Assembly: GCF_000717245.1 (NCBI RefSeq)
Contig: NZ_JNYQ01000006.1
Location: forward strand, 216,754 to 280,753
Length of the DNA stretch: 64,000 bases
Direction: 5' to 3'
Source: Kitasatospora papulosa
GTDB lineage: Bacteria > Actinomycetota > Actinomycetes > Streptomycetales > Streptomycetaceae
Both the position numbers and the translations under genes were made by a program. The notes beneath the pieces are model-generated. The model saw nothing but the letters and a program-made list of their open reading frames with translations. It ran no database searches and was not told the origin of the DNA. The number at the start of each line of letters is the position of its first letter. Within the stretch, counting starts at the first letter, position 1. Shown here piece by piece: positions 13,614 to 22,939 of this stretch.

Positions 13614-16403
13614 CTACCGGGCGTCCGATGCGGGGCCGCGGGCACCGCCGTCCGCCAGCGCCTCCAAGAGCGCGGCACGGGAGGTCACTCCGAGCTTCGG
13701 GAAGATCCGGTACAGGTGCGCCCCGACCGTACGGGGGGACACCCGGACACGATGCGCGATCTCCCGGTTGGTGAGTCCGCAGGCGGCCAGATCGGCGATG
13801 CGGCGTTCCTGCGCGGTCAGCCCCTGCCACGCCTCGCCCCGTCCCGCCGTCGGCGGGACGGCGCCACCGGCGGCGCTCAGCTCCCGGTCGGCCGCGGCCA
13901 CCCACTGCACGGCACCGAGCCCGGCGAAGATCCGCCTCGCCTCCAGCAACGGGGACACGGCGTCCTTGCGCCGGCTCCGGCGACGCAGGTGACCGCCGTA
14001 CGCCAAGTGCAGACGGGCATGGGTGAAGGGCCACAGCTCGGCACCGGGACGGGCCAGCGCCGCTCGGAACCGGGCGTCGTCCCGGGCGACGACGGCCGCC
14101 GCTGCGGACACGGTGAACGCGTGATGACCGGAGATCTCCGCGACCCCGGCGGCCACGGCCGCATCGACGTGGGCGCGTGCCTGCTCCTCACGTCCGGTGT
14201 GTACCGCCGCCTCCACCAGGTCCAGGAAGCTGTGCAGGAACCAGGGAACGCGGGCGGGCAGTGTGCCCGGCGGGGTCACCGCGGCCGCGTGGGCGTAGGC
14301 GTCCTCGTACCGCCCCGCCCCCAGGGCCAGCAGGGAGCGGTGGGCGTGCATCCCGTCCAGGAGGAAGCGCAGCCCCCGCTCCCTGGCCCAGGGCCCCAGC
14401 TGTTCGTGCAGGGAGTCCAGAGCATCGGCCTCGCCCCTGCCCGCCAGCACGAACCCGGCATGCAGGTGATGGGTCATCCGGTGGATGTCGAAGCCCCGTG
14501 CCGCCGACTCCCGGGCTCCCCGCTCGGCCGTGCGCAGCGCGCTCTCCCAGCGGCCCCTGATCACGTCGTCCCGGCAGGTGACCAGGTCGAGGAAGGAGCG
14601 GGTACCCCAGACGTGCTGCCTCTGCAGCCTCTGGAGCAGCTCAGGGTGTTCACCGATCACGTCGGCACCGACAGCCGTCCACAGGATCAGCCAGACGGAC
14701 ATGGCCTCCTGGTGGGGCGTCAGGGTGGCCAGCGCCGGCCGCAGCCGCTCGGCGGCGCCGTGCGCGGTGCGGGCGGGGTCCTTCCACACGTCGTAGCAGA
14801 GCGCGGCGAGCGGAGAGGCCTGGTGGATGTGCCGGTCCAGGTTCCCCCAGAGGGCGTCGTCCCCGGTGTAGACGGTGGTCAGGATCAGCAGGCAGAACAA
14901 CGAGTCCCTCAGGCCGCCCGGTTCCTCCTGGGGGAGCGCTCCCAGGCCGTCCAGGATCTCGGACATGACCACGGCCGGGGCACGGTAGTCCGATCCCTCG
15001 TGCAGCTGGAAGAAGGCGATCGAGAACTGGTGGAGGACGGCGAGGTCCTCCGGCACCGGATGCCGCGCCACCTCGTCCAGGAGACGGCGGATGAAGTCCA
15101 GCGGAGCCGTCCCCCGGGTGGCGAGGGACGCGGCCATGATCCACCGCCGCACGGCACCCGACGGGCTTTCACTGAGCTCAGCCGCTCTGCCGTACAACCG
15201 GGCGGCCTCCACGTCGCCGCGCCGCTGCGCCATCTCCTCCGCGGCCCGTTCGAGGCACGACGCCGTCGCCTCGTCGGGGTCCACGGTCCCGGCCGACAGG
15301 TGAAGGGCGCGCTGCGGGTGGTCCGGGGGCAGCAGTGCGGCGATCCGCAGATGCGCCTTGCGTACCGCCGCCTTCGGTGCGAGTTCCACCACGCACGACG
15401 CGACCAGCGGATGGCGGAAGCGGAGCTCCGAGGTCGTGGGATCCACGACCGCCAGGCCGGAACCGGTGAGTTCCCTCAGCAGGGCGTCGTCGCCCGGCGG
15501 ACGCGGCACGTGGCCCCGGGTACCCGGAAGGTCCGCCCCGCGCCAGGCCTCCCCGAGGGCCAGCCGCAGCAGCCGGTCCCGCGCCGGGGACGAGAGGCGA
15601 GCGATGCGTGTATCGAACATGCGCCCGAGGCGGGTGCCGACCGGAAGGTGGTCCGGCAGAGGCAGCACGCCCCGGCCGACATCGGGGTCCAGCTGGAGCG
15701 GCAGCTCGGTCAGCGCGAGCGGGTTGCCCCCGGCCTCGTGCAGGATGCGGTCACGCACCCCGGACTCCAGGCCGGGGCAGCGTGAGTCGACCAGGACGCC
15801 CGCCTCGCCGGGGCTGAGACACCCCACGTCGACGACCGTGCTGGTGGATCCGTCGAACCGTGCCTCCGCATCGCGCGTGGCAGCGAGCAGGACCACCGCC
15901 GTCCGTTCGATCCGCCGCTGCAGGAAGGCGAAGACCGCGGCACTCGTCTCGTCGGCCCACTGCAGGTCGTCGAGGACCACGAGCAGCGGCCGGCGGGCGG
16001 CCGTCCTGGCGAGCAGGCCGAGTGCGGCGTCGCCCAGGGCGAATCCGTCCGGAGGCGCTCCCTCACGCACGCCGAGCGCGCGCTCCAGCGCGTCCTGCTG
16101 AGCGGGGGGAAGGCCCGCGGACTCGTCCAGCAACGGCCACAGCACCTGGTGGAGCGCGGCGTAGGCCAGACCCGACTCGGCAGCCGCGCCGACCATGCGC
16201 AGCACCCTCGTGTCCGCGGCCCTGGCCCGGCGGACGGCCCATTCGAGCAGGCTGGTCTTGCCGATTCCGGGGTCACCGCGCAGCAGCACCGCGGCACCGG
16301 CCCCGGCGAGGGCGGCCGAGAGAACCGCACGCTCGGCCGAGCGTCCCAGCAGTTCCGGCCCGCCGTTCCCGTCACCGGGAAGGCCGTTCTCCCGCACACT
16401 CAT
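13614..16403 (-). CDS. LAL-type LuxR family transcriptional regulator (second copy)
   Basis: 929 residues from ATG 16403. Walker A GDPGIGKT (43-50), Walker B LLVVLDDLQWADE (about 138-150), a long TPR-like middle, and a C-terminal LuxR helix-turn-helix (LTAQERRIADLAACGLTN, SPRTVGAHLYRIFPKLG, TSRAALLEAL). It is the paralogue of the regulator at 6751-9447, sharing LLRG(E/D)(A/P)G, CHRAWSDPARTA-like and HAFLL/HAFTV segments. The upstream region carries a 10-bp direct repeat. Probable activator of the block; target genes cannot be proven from sequence. Confidence 0.92.
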   Translation of the reverse strand: MSVRENGLPGDGNGGPELLGRSAERAVLSAALAGAGAAVLLRGDPGIGKTSLLEWAVRRARAADTRVLRMVGAAAESGLAYAALHQVLWPLLDESAGLPPAQQDALERALGVREGAPPDGFALGDAALGLLARTAARRPLLVVLDDLQWADETSAAVFAFLQRRIERTAVVLLAATRDAEARFDGSTSTVVDVGCLSPGEAGVLVDSRCPGLESGVRDRILHEAGGNPLALTELPLQLDPDVGRGVLPLPDHLPVGTRLGRMFDTRIARLSSPARDRLLRLALGEAWRGADLPGTRGHVPRPPGDDALLRELTGSGLAVVDPTTSELRFRHPLVASCVVELAPKAAVRKAHLRIAALLPPDHPQRALHLSAGTVDPDEATASCLERAAEEMAQRRGDVEAARLYGRAAELSESPSGAVRRWIMAASLATRGTAPLDFIRRLLDEVARHPVPEDLAVLHQFSIAFFQLHEGSDYRAPAVVMSEILDGLGALPQEEPGGLRDSLFCLLILTTVYTGDDALWGNLDRHIHQASPLAALCYDVWKDPARTAHGAAERLRPALATLTPHQEAMSVWLILWTAVGADVIGEHPELLQRLQRQHVWGTRSFLDLVTCRDDVIRGRWESALRTAERGARESAARGFDIHRMTHHLHAGFVLAGRGEADALDSLHEQLGPWARERGLRFLLDGMHAHRSLLALGAGRYEDAYAHAAAVTPPGTLPARVPWFLHSFLDLVEAAVHTGREEQARAHVDAAVAAGVAEISGHHAFTVSAAAAVVARDDARFRAALARPGAELWPFTHARLHLAYGGHLRRRSRRKDAVSPLLEARRIFAGLGAVQWVAAADRELSAAGGAVPPTAGRGEAWQGLTAQERRIADLAACGLTNREIAHRVRVSPRTVGAHLYRIFPKLGVTSRAALLEALADGGARGPASDAR

Positions 16404-16447
16404 GCTGTCCTCGCTCGTCGGGCCCGCAGTGCCGCCGTCGGAGGTAG

Positions 16448-16474
16448 CACGACCGAATCGCTTTCACGACCGAA
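16448..16474 (-). promoter_or_regulatory. Direct repeat upstream of second LAL regulator
   Basis: TTCGGTCGTG occurs twice on the minus strand (16465-16474 and 16448-16457), 17 bp apart and about 45-70 bp before the ATG. The core CGGTCG is also the half-site of the inverted repeat at the promoter of the paralogous regulator (6685-6709). Candidate binding site for one or both LAL proteins. Confidence 0.45.
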
Positions 16475-16522
16475 CCACCATTATCGGGCAGTGCCGGCGT
16501 CGTCGAGCACGGGTGGCACGAC

Positions 16523-16566
16523 GACCGCGGCGCGGCCGGGCCCGAGGGGCCGGCCGCGCCGCGGTC
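16523..16566 (-). terminator. Terminator after the hydrolase/esterase operon
   Basis: A perfect 17-bp stem (16523-16539 with 16550-16566) closes a ten-base loop. It begins 18 bp past the stop of the alpha/beta hydrolase gene and also insulates the second LAL promoter. Confidence 0.85.
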
Positions 16567-16584
16567 CGTGTCCTGCGCGAGTGA

Positions 16585-17304
16585 TCAGGCGGTCGTGGCC
16601 GTCACCGCGTCGACGATCAGCCCGGCGACCTCCTTCGGCCGGGAGACCGCGACGGCGTGCGAGGCTCCGTCCAGCTCGACCGTCGTCGCCCCGGCCCGCT
16701 CCGCGCCGAAGCGCTCGACGTCGGGGTTGATCGCCTGGTCGGCGCCCGCGACGAGAGCCCACGAGGGCTTGGTCCGCCACGCGGCCGCGGCGGCGGCCTC
16801 GGTGAACACCGTGGTCGACAGCGGCCGCTGAGAGACGGCGAGCACCTCGGTGACGTCGGCCGGGACGTCCGCGGCGAAGATCTCGGGGAACTTCTCGGCC
16901 GCGATGGTGACCTCGACGGCGGACTCCTCGCCCGCGACCGGGTACCCGCCCTCGCGCAGGTTGCTGACCAGGGGCGAGAGGGGGAAGCGGCCCTGGAGCT
17001 CGCCGAGGCTCTCGCCCTCGTCGGGGACGTAGGCCGCGACGTAGACGAGACCCACGACGTTCTCGGCGGTCCCCGCAACGGTGATGAGGGCGCCGCCGTA
17101 GGAGTGCCCGACCAGGACGACGGGTCCGTCGATCCTGGAGGCCACGGCCGCGATGTAGGCGGCGTCGGAGGCGAGCCCGCGCAACGGGTTCGCGGCGGCC
17201 ACCACGGGGATGCCGCGGCTCCGGAGCTCGGTCACGACGCCGGACCAGCTGCTCGCGTCGGCGAAGGCTCCGTGGACGAGTACGACGGTGGGGGTGGTGG
17301 TCAT
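16585..17304 (-). CDS. Alpha/beta hydrolase (MhpC/esterase-like)
   Basis: 239 residues from ATG 17304. LVHGAFADASSW near the N-terminus is the oxyanion segment, GHSYGG holds the nucleophile Ser (about residue 68), and DGASHAV near the C-terminus holds the catalytic His. Proteins of this shape hydrolyse small esters or lactones in the cytoplasm, and many are of unknown substrate. It lies 50 bp downstream of the second HSL-type esterase on the same strand and ahead of a strong terminator, so the two form an operon. Confidence 0.88.
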   Translation of the reverse strand: MTTTPTVVLVHGAFADASSWSGVVTELRSRGIPVVAAANPLRGLASDAAYIAAVASRIDGPVVLVGHSYGGALITVAGTAENVVGLVYVAAYVPDEGESLGELQGRFPLSPLVSNLREGGYPVAGEESAVEVTIAAEKFPEIFAADVPADVTEVLAVSQRPLSTTVFTEAAAAAAWRTKPSWALVAGADQAINPDVERFGAERAGATTVELDGASHAVAVSRPKEVAGLIVDAVTATTA

Positions 17305-17354
17305 CTCTCTGCCTGTCTCGGGTCGGTGTCTGTGTCGGAGCGGGACTGTCGTGG

Positions 17355-18329
17355 TCAGCTGCCGTGCAGGGCGGTGCGCAGCGTCTGGACGGCCATGGTG
17401 ATCGCGGCCTCCGCGGCGTGGGTCCCCCGCAGGGCGTCGAGCATGACGAAGTCGTGGATGATGCCCTGGAAGCGCACGGCGGTGACGGGCACGCCGGCCT
17501 CACGCAGCTTGTCGGCGTAGGCCTCGCCCTCGTCGCGCAGCACGTCCGCCTCGCCGGTGATCACGAGAGCCGCGGGGAGACCGCTGAGCTGCTCGGTCGT
17601 CGCCCTCAGCGGCGAGGCGGTGATCTGCGCGCGCTCGGCCTCGTCGGTCGTGTACTGGTCCCAGAACCACTGCATGCCGTCACGACGGAGGAAGTAGCCG
17701 GTGGCGAACTGCCGGTACGAGCCGGTGTCGAAACTCGCGTCGGTCACCGGGTAGAACAGCACCTGGTGCTTGAGGGCCACGTCACCGCGCTGCTTGGCCA
17801 TCAGCGTCAGAGCGGCGGTCATGTTGCCGCCCACCGAGTCGCCGGCCACGGCCAGCCGGGCACCGTCCAGCTGCTTGGTGGCACCGTCCTGGACGATCCA
17901 CCGGGCGACGGCGTAGTTCTGCTCGACGGCCACGGGGTAGCGGGCCTCGGGCGAGAGGTCGTACTCGGGGAAGACCACGGCCGCGCCCGCGCCCACGGCG
18001 AGTTCGCGCACCAGGCGGTCGTGCGTGTGCGCGTTGCCGAACACCCATCCGGCGCCGTGGATGTAGAGGATCACCGGCAGCGTCCCCGTGGCGCCGGCCG
18101 GCTTCACGATGCGCGCCCGGACGTCGCCCGTCGGCCCGCCCTTGACCGTGATCCACTCCTCGTCGATCTCCGGCTTCGCCACGCCGTCGCCGGACTGGAC
18201 CTCGTCCACCGCCTTACGGCCGTCCGCGGGGGCGAGTTCGAAGAGATAGGGCGGGTTCGCGGTCGCCTCGGCGAAAGCGGCAGCGGCCGGTTCCAGCACG
18301 GGGGAGGTGCGTGCGACGTCTTCAGGCAT
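17355..18329 (-). CDS. HSL-type alpha/beta hydrolase (esterase/lipase), second copy
   Basis: 324 residues from ATG 18329, with AGGAG nine bases upstream. Oxyanion motif HGAGW (91-95), nucleophile in GDSVGG (S165), acid in ADVLRDEGEAYA, and a C-terminal GIIHDF in place of the usual HGF, with His retained. Roughly half of the residues after position 85 match the first copy at 10325-11308. First gene of a two-gene operon with the hydrolase at 16585-17304. Confidence 0.9.
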   Translation of the reverse strand: MPEDVARTSPVLEPAAAAFAEATANPPYLFELAPADGRKAVDEVQSGDGVAKPEIDEEWITVKGGPTGDVRARIVKPAGATGTLPVILYIHGAGWVFGNAHTHDRLVRELAVGAGAAVVFPEYDLSPEARYPVAVEQNYAVARWIVQDGATKQLDGARLAVAGDSVGGNMTAALTLMAKQRGDVALKHQVLFYPVTDASFDTGSYRQFATGYFLRRDGMQWFWDQYTTDEAERAQITASPLRATTEQLSGLPAALVITGEADVLRDEGEAYADKLREAGVPVTAVRFQGIIHDFVMLDALRGTHAAEAAITMAVQTLRTALHGS

Positions 18330-18418
18330 GAGCGGTACTCCTGCAATCCGTGAACCCGGCGCACGGTGCCGGGTCGTGCCGGATGCGTGCACCGGGGAAT
18401 CAATGGGGTGTACAGGAA

Positions 18419-18448
18419 ACGCTAGGGCGTGACGGCCGTGCTCCCTTG
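18419..18448 (-). promoter_or_regulatory. Candidate promoter of second esterase operon
   Basis: CAAGGG (18443-18448) and TAGCGT (18419-18424) on the minus strand are 18 bp apart, giving a transcript start roughly 80 nt before the ATG. The layout is the same as the dps promoter at 10237-10266. Confidence 0.5.
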
Positions 18449-18527
18449 CCCGCGCACGCACGGATGTTGCCTGCCCGTGCACAGCACGCCGGAGGCGGGG
18501 ACGGAGAGAGACGCCCCCGCCCACGAC

Positions 18528-18561
18528 GGGTGGGGTGGGGCGCCCGCCCGGCACCCCACCC
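18528..18561 (-). terminator. Terminator after the chitinase gene
   Basis: A 10-bp perfect stem (18528-18537 with 18552-18561) with a G+C-rich loop lies 36 bp beyond the chitinase stop codon. Confidence 0.6.
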
Positions 18562-18596
18562 CTGACCCGCCCTGCGGTCCGTGTACCCCGTCGGGG

Positions 18597-19862
<1,266 letters not shown>

Positions 19863-19959
19863 TGTGGCTCCTCGTGGGGGAGGGCTTGGGTGTGGTGGGG
19901 GGTGCCTGTCCGTCCACCTGTGGTTGGCATGGACGCGATGAGGCTTGGGGGAGACCGTA

Positions 19960-19997
19960 GAAGGACTAGACCAGTTGGGTCAATGGTTCGGACCAAT
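19960..19997 (-). promoter_or_regulatory. Two DasR-responsive-element-like operators at the chitinase promoter
   Basis: On the minus strand TGGTCTAGTCCT (19962-19973) and TGGTCCGAACCA (19984-19995) lie 22 bp apart, two helical turns, about 100-135 bp before the chitinase ATG. Both resemble the DasR consensus (TGGTCTAGACCA), and paired 12-bp repeats of this kind are known from Streptomyces chitinase promoters. The remainder of the 19863-20212 interval shows no gene. Confidence 0.75.
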
Positions 19998-20212
19998 TTC
20001 CCTGATCACGGCTCCCGCGACCCGGTGACGCGTGCGCTCCGATCGGGCATACTCGACGCGCCACAGCCGCTGGCCAGCGCCTCCCGTGATCCGGGAAGGC
20101 AGGATCGGCTGAGGAGCCGTAGATTTCCGGGCACCGCCCGGGACCACCCGGCGGTGCCGCGCACACCCCGCGCGCGACCGCCGACACGCCCGACAGGGAG
20201 GAGAGCGCCGTC

Positions 20213-21385
20213 ATGTCCGACCGTGCCCAGCAGCCGGTGGAACGCCGTCTGCCCACCGAGGAGTCCCGGCAGCTCGTCGAGCTCGTACGCGACATCGTGT
20301 CGAAGGAGATCGCCCCACGGGCGGCCGAGGAGGAGGAAGCGGGATTCTTCCCGCGTCCCGTCTTCACCCTGCTCTCCGAAGCGGGGCTGCTCGGACTGCC
20401 GTACGGCTCCGCCCACGGCGGCGGTGACCAGCCGTACGAGGTCTATCTCCAGGTCCTGGAGGAGCTTGCCGCCGCCCGGCTCACCGTCGGTCTCGGTGTC
20501 AGCGTCCACTCCCTCGCCTGCCACGCGCTCGCCGGATACGGAACCGAGGAGCAACGGGCCGCCCACCTCCCGGCGATGCTCGCGGGCGGCCTGCTCGGCG
20601 CCTACTGCCTCTCCGAACCGTCCTCGGGCTCCGACGCCGCCTCCCTGCGCACGAAGGCCGTGCGGGACGGTGAGGACTGGGTGCTCACCGGGACCAAGGC
20701 GTGGATCACGCACGGCGGCGTCGCCGACTTCTACACGGTGCTGGCCCGTACCGGGGAGGACGGCCCCCGGGGCATCACCGCCTTCCTCGTCCCCGGCGAC
20801 GCCCAGGGCCTCGACGCGGCCCTGCCCGAGAAGAAGATGGGCATGAAGGGCTCGCCCACCGCCCAACTGCACTTCGACGGCGTACGGATCTCCGGCGACC
20901 GCCGTATCGGCGAGGAAGGGCAGGGATTCGCCATCGCCCTGTCCGCACTCGACTCGGGGCGCCTGGGAATCGCCGCGTGCGCCGTCGGTGTCGCCCAGGC
21001 GGCCCTCGACGAGGCCGTCCGCTACGCCACCGACCGGCGCCAGTTCGGCCGCCCCGTCGCGGACTTCCAGGGGCTGCGGTTCATGCTCGCCGACATGGCG
21101 ACCCAGATCGAGGCCGGGCGGGCGCTCTATCTGGAGGCCGCCCGGCTCCGCGACGCGGGCCTGGCGTTCTCGCGGCAGGCGGCGATGGCGAAGCTCTTCT
21201 GCACCGACGCCGCCATGCGGGTGACCACCGACGCGGTCCAGGTGCTCGGGGGCTACGGCTACACCCTCGACTTCCCGGTCGAGCGGCTGATGCGCGAGGC
21301 CAAGGTGCTCCAGATCGTCGAGGGCACCAACCAGATCCAGCGCATGGTCATCGCCCGTCACCTCGCGGGTCCCGAGACACGCTGA
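20213..21385 (+). CDS. Acyl-CoA dehydrogenase
   Basis: 390 residues from ATG 20213, with GGGAGGAG upstream. The family landmarks are present: YCLSEPSSGSDAASL with TKAWITHGG for flavin and substrate binding, DRRQFGRPVADFQGL, and the C-terminal IVEGTNQIQR, in which E370 is the catalytic base. It is an FAD-dependent enzyme that introduces the alpha-beta double bond in acyl-CoA thioesters. It is divergent from the chitinase and monocistronic as far as can be seen; chain-length preference cannot be told. Confidence 0.93.
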   Translation: MSDRAQQPVERRLPTEESRQLVELVRDIVSKEIAPRAAEEEEAGFFPRPVFTLLSEAGLLGLPYGSAHGGGDQPYEVYLQVLEELAAARLTVGLGVSVHSLACHALAGYGTEEQRAAHLPAMLAGGLLGAYCLSEPSSGSDAASLRTKAVRDGEDWVLTGTKAWITHGGVADFYTVLARTGEDGPRGITAFLVPGDAQGLDAALPEKKMGMKGSPTAQLHFDGVRISGDRRIGEEGQGFAIALSALDSGRLGIAACAVGVAQAALDEAVRYATDRRQFGRPVADFQGLRFMLADMATQIEAGRALYLEAARLRDAGLAFSRQAAMAKLFCTDAAMRVTTDAVQVLGGYGYTLDFPVERLMREAKVLQIVEGTNQIQRMVIARHLAGPETR

Positions 21386-21641
21386 ACCGCAGGGGCCGGT
21401 CCGACCAGACCGGTGTCGTCATGATCCGGTTCCACTCCTGGTCATGGCGGCCCGGCAGGGTCCGGCCCGCGCTCTCCCAATGGCGCAGCATGGCGCGGTA
21501 GATGGGCGGGTCGGTGCTGTGCGGCACGGGCTGCCGCGCGGACTCCTGGGGCGACGGCCCGGACCGGGGAACCGATTCTCCGGGCGTCGGTGCGGCGAGA
21601 CGGCGGCGGGCCGGGCCGGCCGTTGAATGCAGCGTGGTCAT
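21348..21641 (-). CDS. Small hypothetical protein
   Basis: 97 residues from ATG 21641, ending at TGA 21348, so its last 38 bases overlap the acyl-CoA dehydrogenase gene antisense. Evidence for coding is compositional: high third-position G+C with varied first positions, and a protein-like C-terminal half (DPPIYRAMLRHW, GRTLPGRHDQEW). No good ribosome-binding site is visible and I recognise no family. It fills most of the 412-bp interval between neighbouring genes. An internal Met, at the MTTPVWSD segment, would give only a very short protein. Confidence 0.5.
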   Translation of the reverse strand: MTTLHSTAGPARRRLAAPTPGESVPRSGPSPQESARQPVPHSTDPPIYRAMLRHWESAGRTLPGRHDQEWNRIMTTPVWSDRPLRFSVSRDPRGDGR

Positions 21642-21798
21642 ACAGGGCCAACGCCGCCACGGGGCCGGGAGTCACTGTCCGGCCGATTCGCGCGCCCGTT
21701 CCTCGGGTGCCGCGGTCACCGGCCGTCCGGTGGACTGCCGTACCACGCCGGCCCGGCCGTCGTGGTACGCACAGGACGCGCCCTCGGGCGCGCGGACG

Positions 21799-22227
21799 TC
21801 AGGCCGCGTGACGCCGCAGCTGCGGCACGTACCGCAGGGGACGCGAACCGGGGCCGCCGGCGTGGGAGAAGGGCTGCATGCGCCAGTCGAGCCCCTGAGG
21901 GAGCGTCAACAGCAGCGCCGTCTCCTGCTCCTGGGCCTCCAGCGACTCGTCCGCCGGGAGCGCCAGGGAGGCGTCGCGGTTCGTGCCGGGGCAGACGGTG
22001 AGGACGAACGGATTCCACCGCGTGGCGCACAGCGCGTGCTCGGGAAGCACGTCCTCGTCCGCCAGCAGGGCGATCGGCTGGGAGCAGTCCGGGCAGATCA
22101 CCCGGTACATCTCGAAGGTGTCGTACGCGTCGAGGACGGTGTCCTCGTCCGGAGCGGTGAACGCGGTGCCCACCGCGTCCGTATCGGGCTGCGGTTCGGT
22201 ACGTCCGGTGAGCTTCAGGCTCTGCAT
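21799..22227 (-). CDS. Hypothetical protein with CPxC cysteine cluster
   Basis: 142 residues from ATG 22227, with a GAGGGGGAAAG ribosome-binding site; further upstream ATGs lack one. Acidic N-terminal half. Then CPDC and two later Cys (HALCATRW and TVCPGT), which together could bind zinc. No family recognised. It is divergent from the Lrp/AsnC regulator, sharing a ~200-bp promoter region that contains a Crp-like palindrome. Confidence 0.7.
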   Translation of the reverse strand: MQSLKLTGRTEPQPDTDAVGTAFTAPDEDTVLDAYDTFEMYRVICPDCSQPIALLADEDVLPEHALCATRWNPFVLTVCPGTNRDASLALPADESLEAQEQETALLLTLPQGLDWRMQPFSHAGGPGSRPLRYVPQLRRHAA

Positions 22228-22340
22228 GGGTCTTTCCCCCCTCGGGTGGGCCGGCATGGCGCCACGGCCTCGGCCACAGCAAGCACTTCCCGGCGGAGGT
22301 CGGCCGTAATCGCGAGGCCGTCGGCTACCCACCCGTAAAA

Positions 22341-22358
22341 ATGTGGCATTGGTCACAT
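22341..22358. promoter_or_regulatory. Crp-like palindrome between a small gene and an Lrp regulator
   Basis: ATGTGGCATTGGTCACAT has 5-bp inverted arms and fits the Streptomyces Crp motif GTG-N6-GNCAC (GTG at 22343, GTCAC at 22352-22356). It lies 73 bp upstream of the Lrp/AsnC start and 114 bp upstream of the divergent hypothetical gene. Confidence 0.5.
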
Positions 22359-22430
22359 GACCCTCGAACGTGCCCTTCCTGGGGCCCTACGACTGTGCCT
22401 GGAGGGACCTGGGGCCATAGGTTGATCCGC

Positions 22431-22871
22431 ATGGAGGAGCTGGACCGTCAGATCGTGGAGTTGCTCGTCAAGGACGGGCGGATGAGCTACACCGACCTGG
22501 GCAAGGCCACGGGCCTGTCCACCTCGGCCGTGCACCAGCGCGTCCGCCGGCTGGAGCAGCGCGGGGTGATCCGGGGTTACGCCGCGGTCGTCGACCCCGA
22601 GGCCGTCGGCCTGCCCCTCACCGCGTTCATCTCGGTGAAACCGTTCGACCCGAGCGCACCCGACGACATCGCCGAGCGGCTCGCCGGAGTGCCGGAGCTC
22701 GAAGCGTGCCACAGCGTCGCGGGCGACGAGAACTACATCCTCAAGGTGCGGGTCTCCAGCCCTCTGGAGCTCGAACACCTGCTCACCCGGATCCGGACGC
22801 TGGCCGGCGTCTCCACCCGTACGACCGTCGTCCTCTCCACGCCCTACGAGGCACGGCCGCCGCGCGTCTGA
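22431..22871 (+). CDS. Lrp/AsnC family transcriptional regulator
   Basis: 146 residues from ATG 22431. The N-terminal winged helix (DRQIVELLVKDGRMSYTDLGKATGLSTSAVHQRVRRLEQ) and the C-terminal RAM/AsnC ligand-binding fold (ACHSVAGDENYILKVRV) are complete. The ATG lies seven bases after TAGGTT (22418-22423), a good -10, so the message is probably leaderless. The upstream in-frame extension is therefore rejected. It is 68 bp ahead of the amidohydrolase gene, which it may regulate in response to an amino acid. Confidence 0.92.
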   Translation: MEELDRQIVELLVKDGRMSYTDLGKATGLSTSAVHQRVRRLEQRGVIRGYAAVVDPEAVGLPLTAFISVKPFDPSAPDDIAERLAGVPELEACHSVAGDENYILKVRVSSPLELEHLLTRIRTLAGVSTRTTVVLSTPYEARPPRV

Positions 22872-22939
22872 GGGCTCCCGCCCGCCGTCGAGGAGGGGGC
22901 GGGGGACGAACCTGTCCCGGCAGGCGCGAGACTGTTCCC

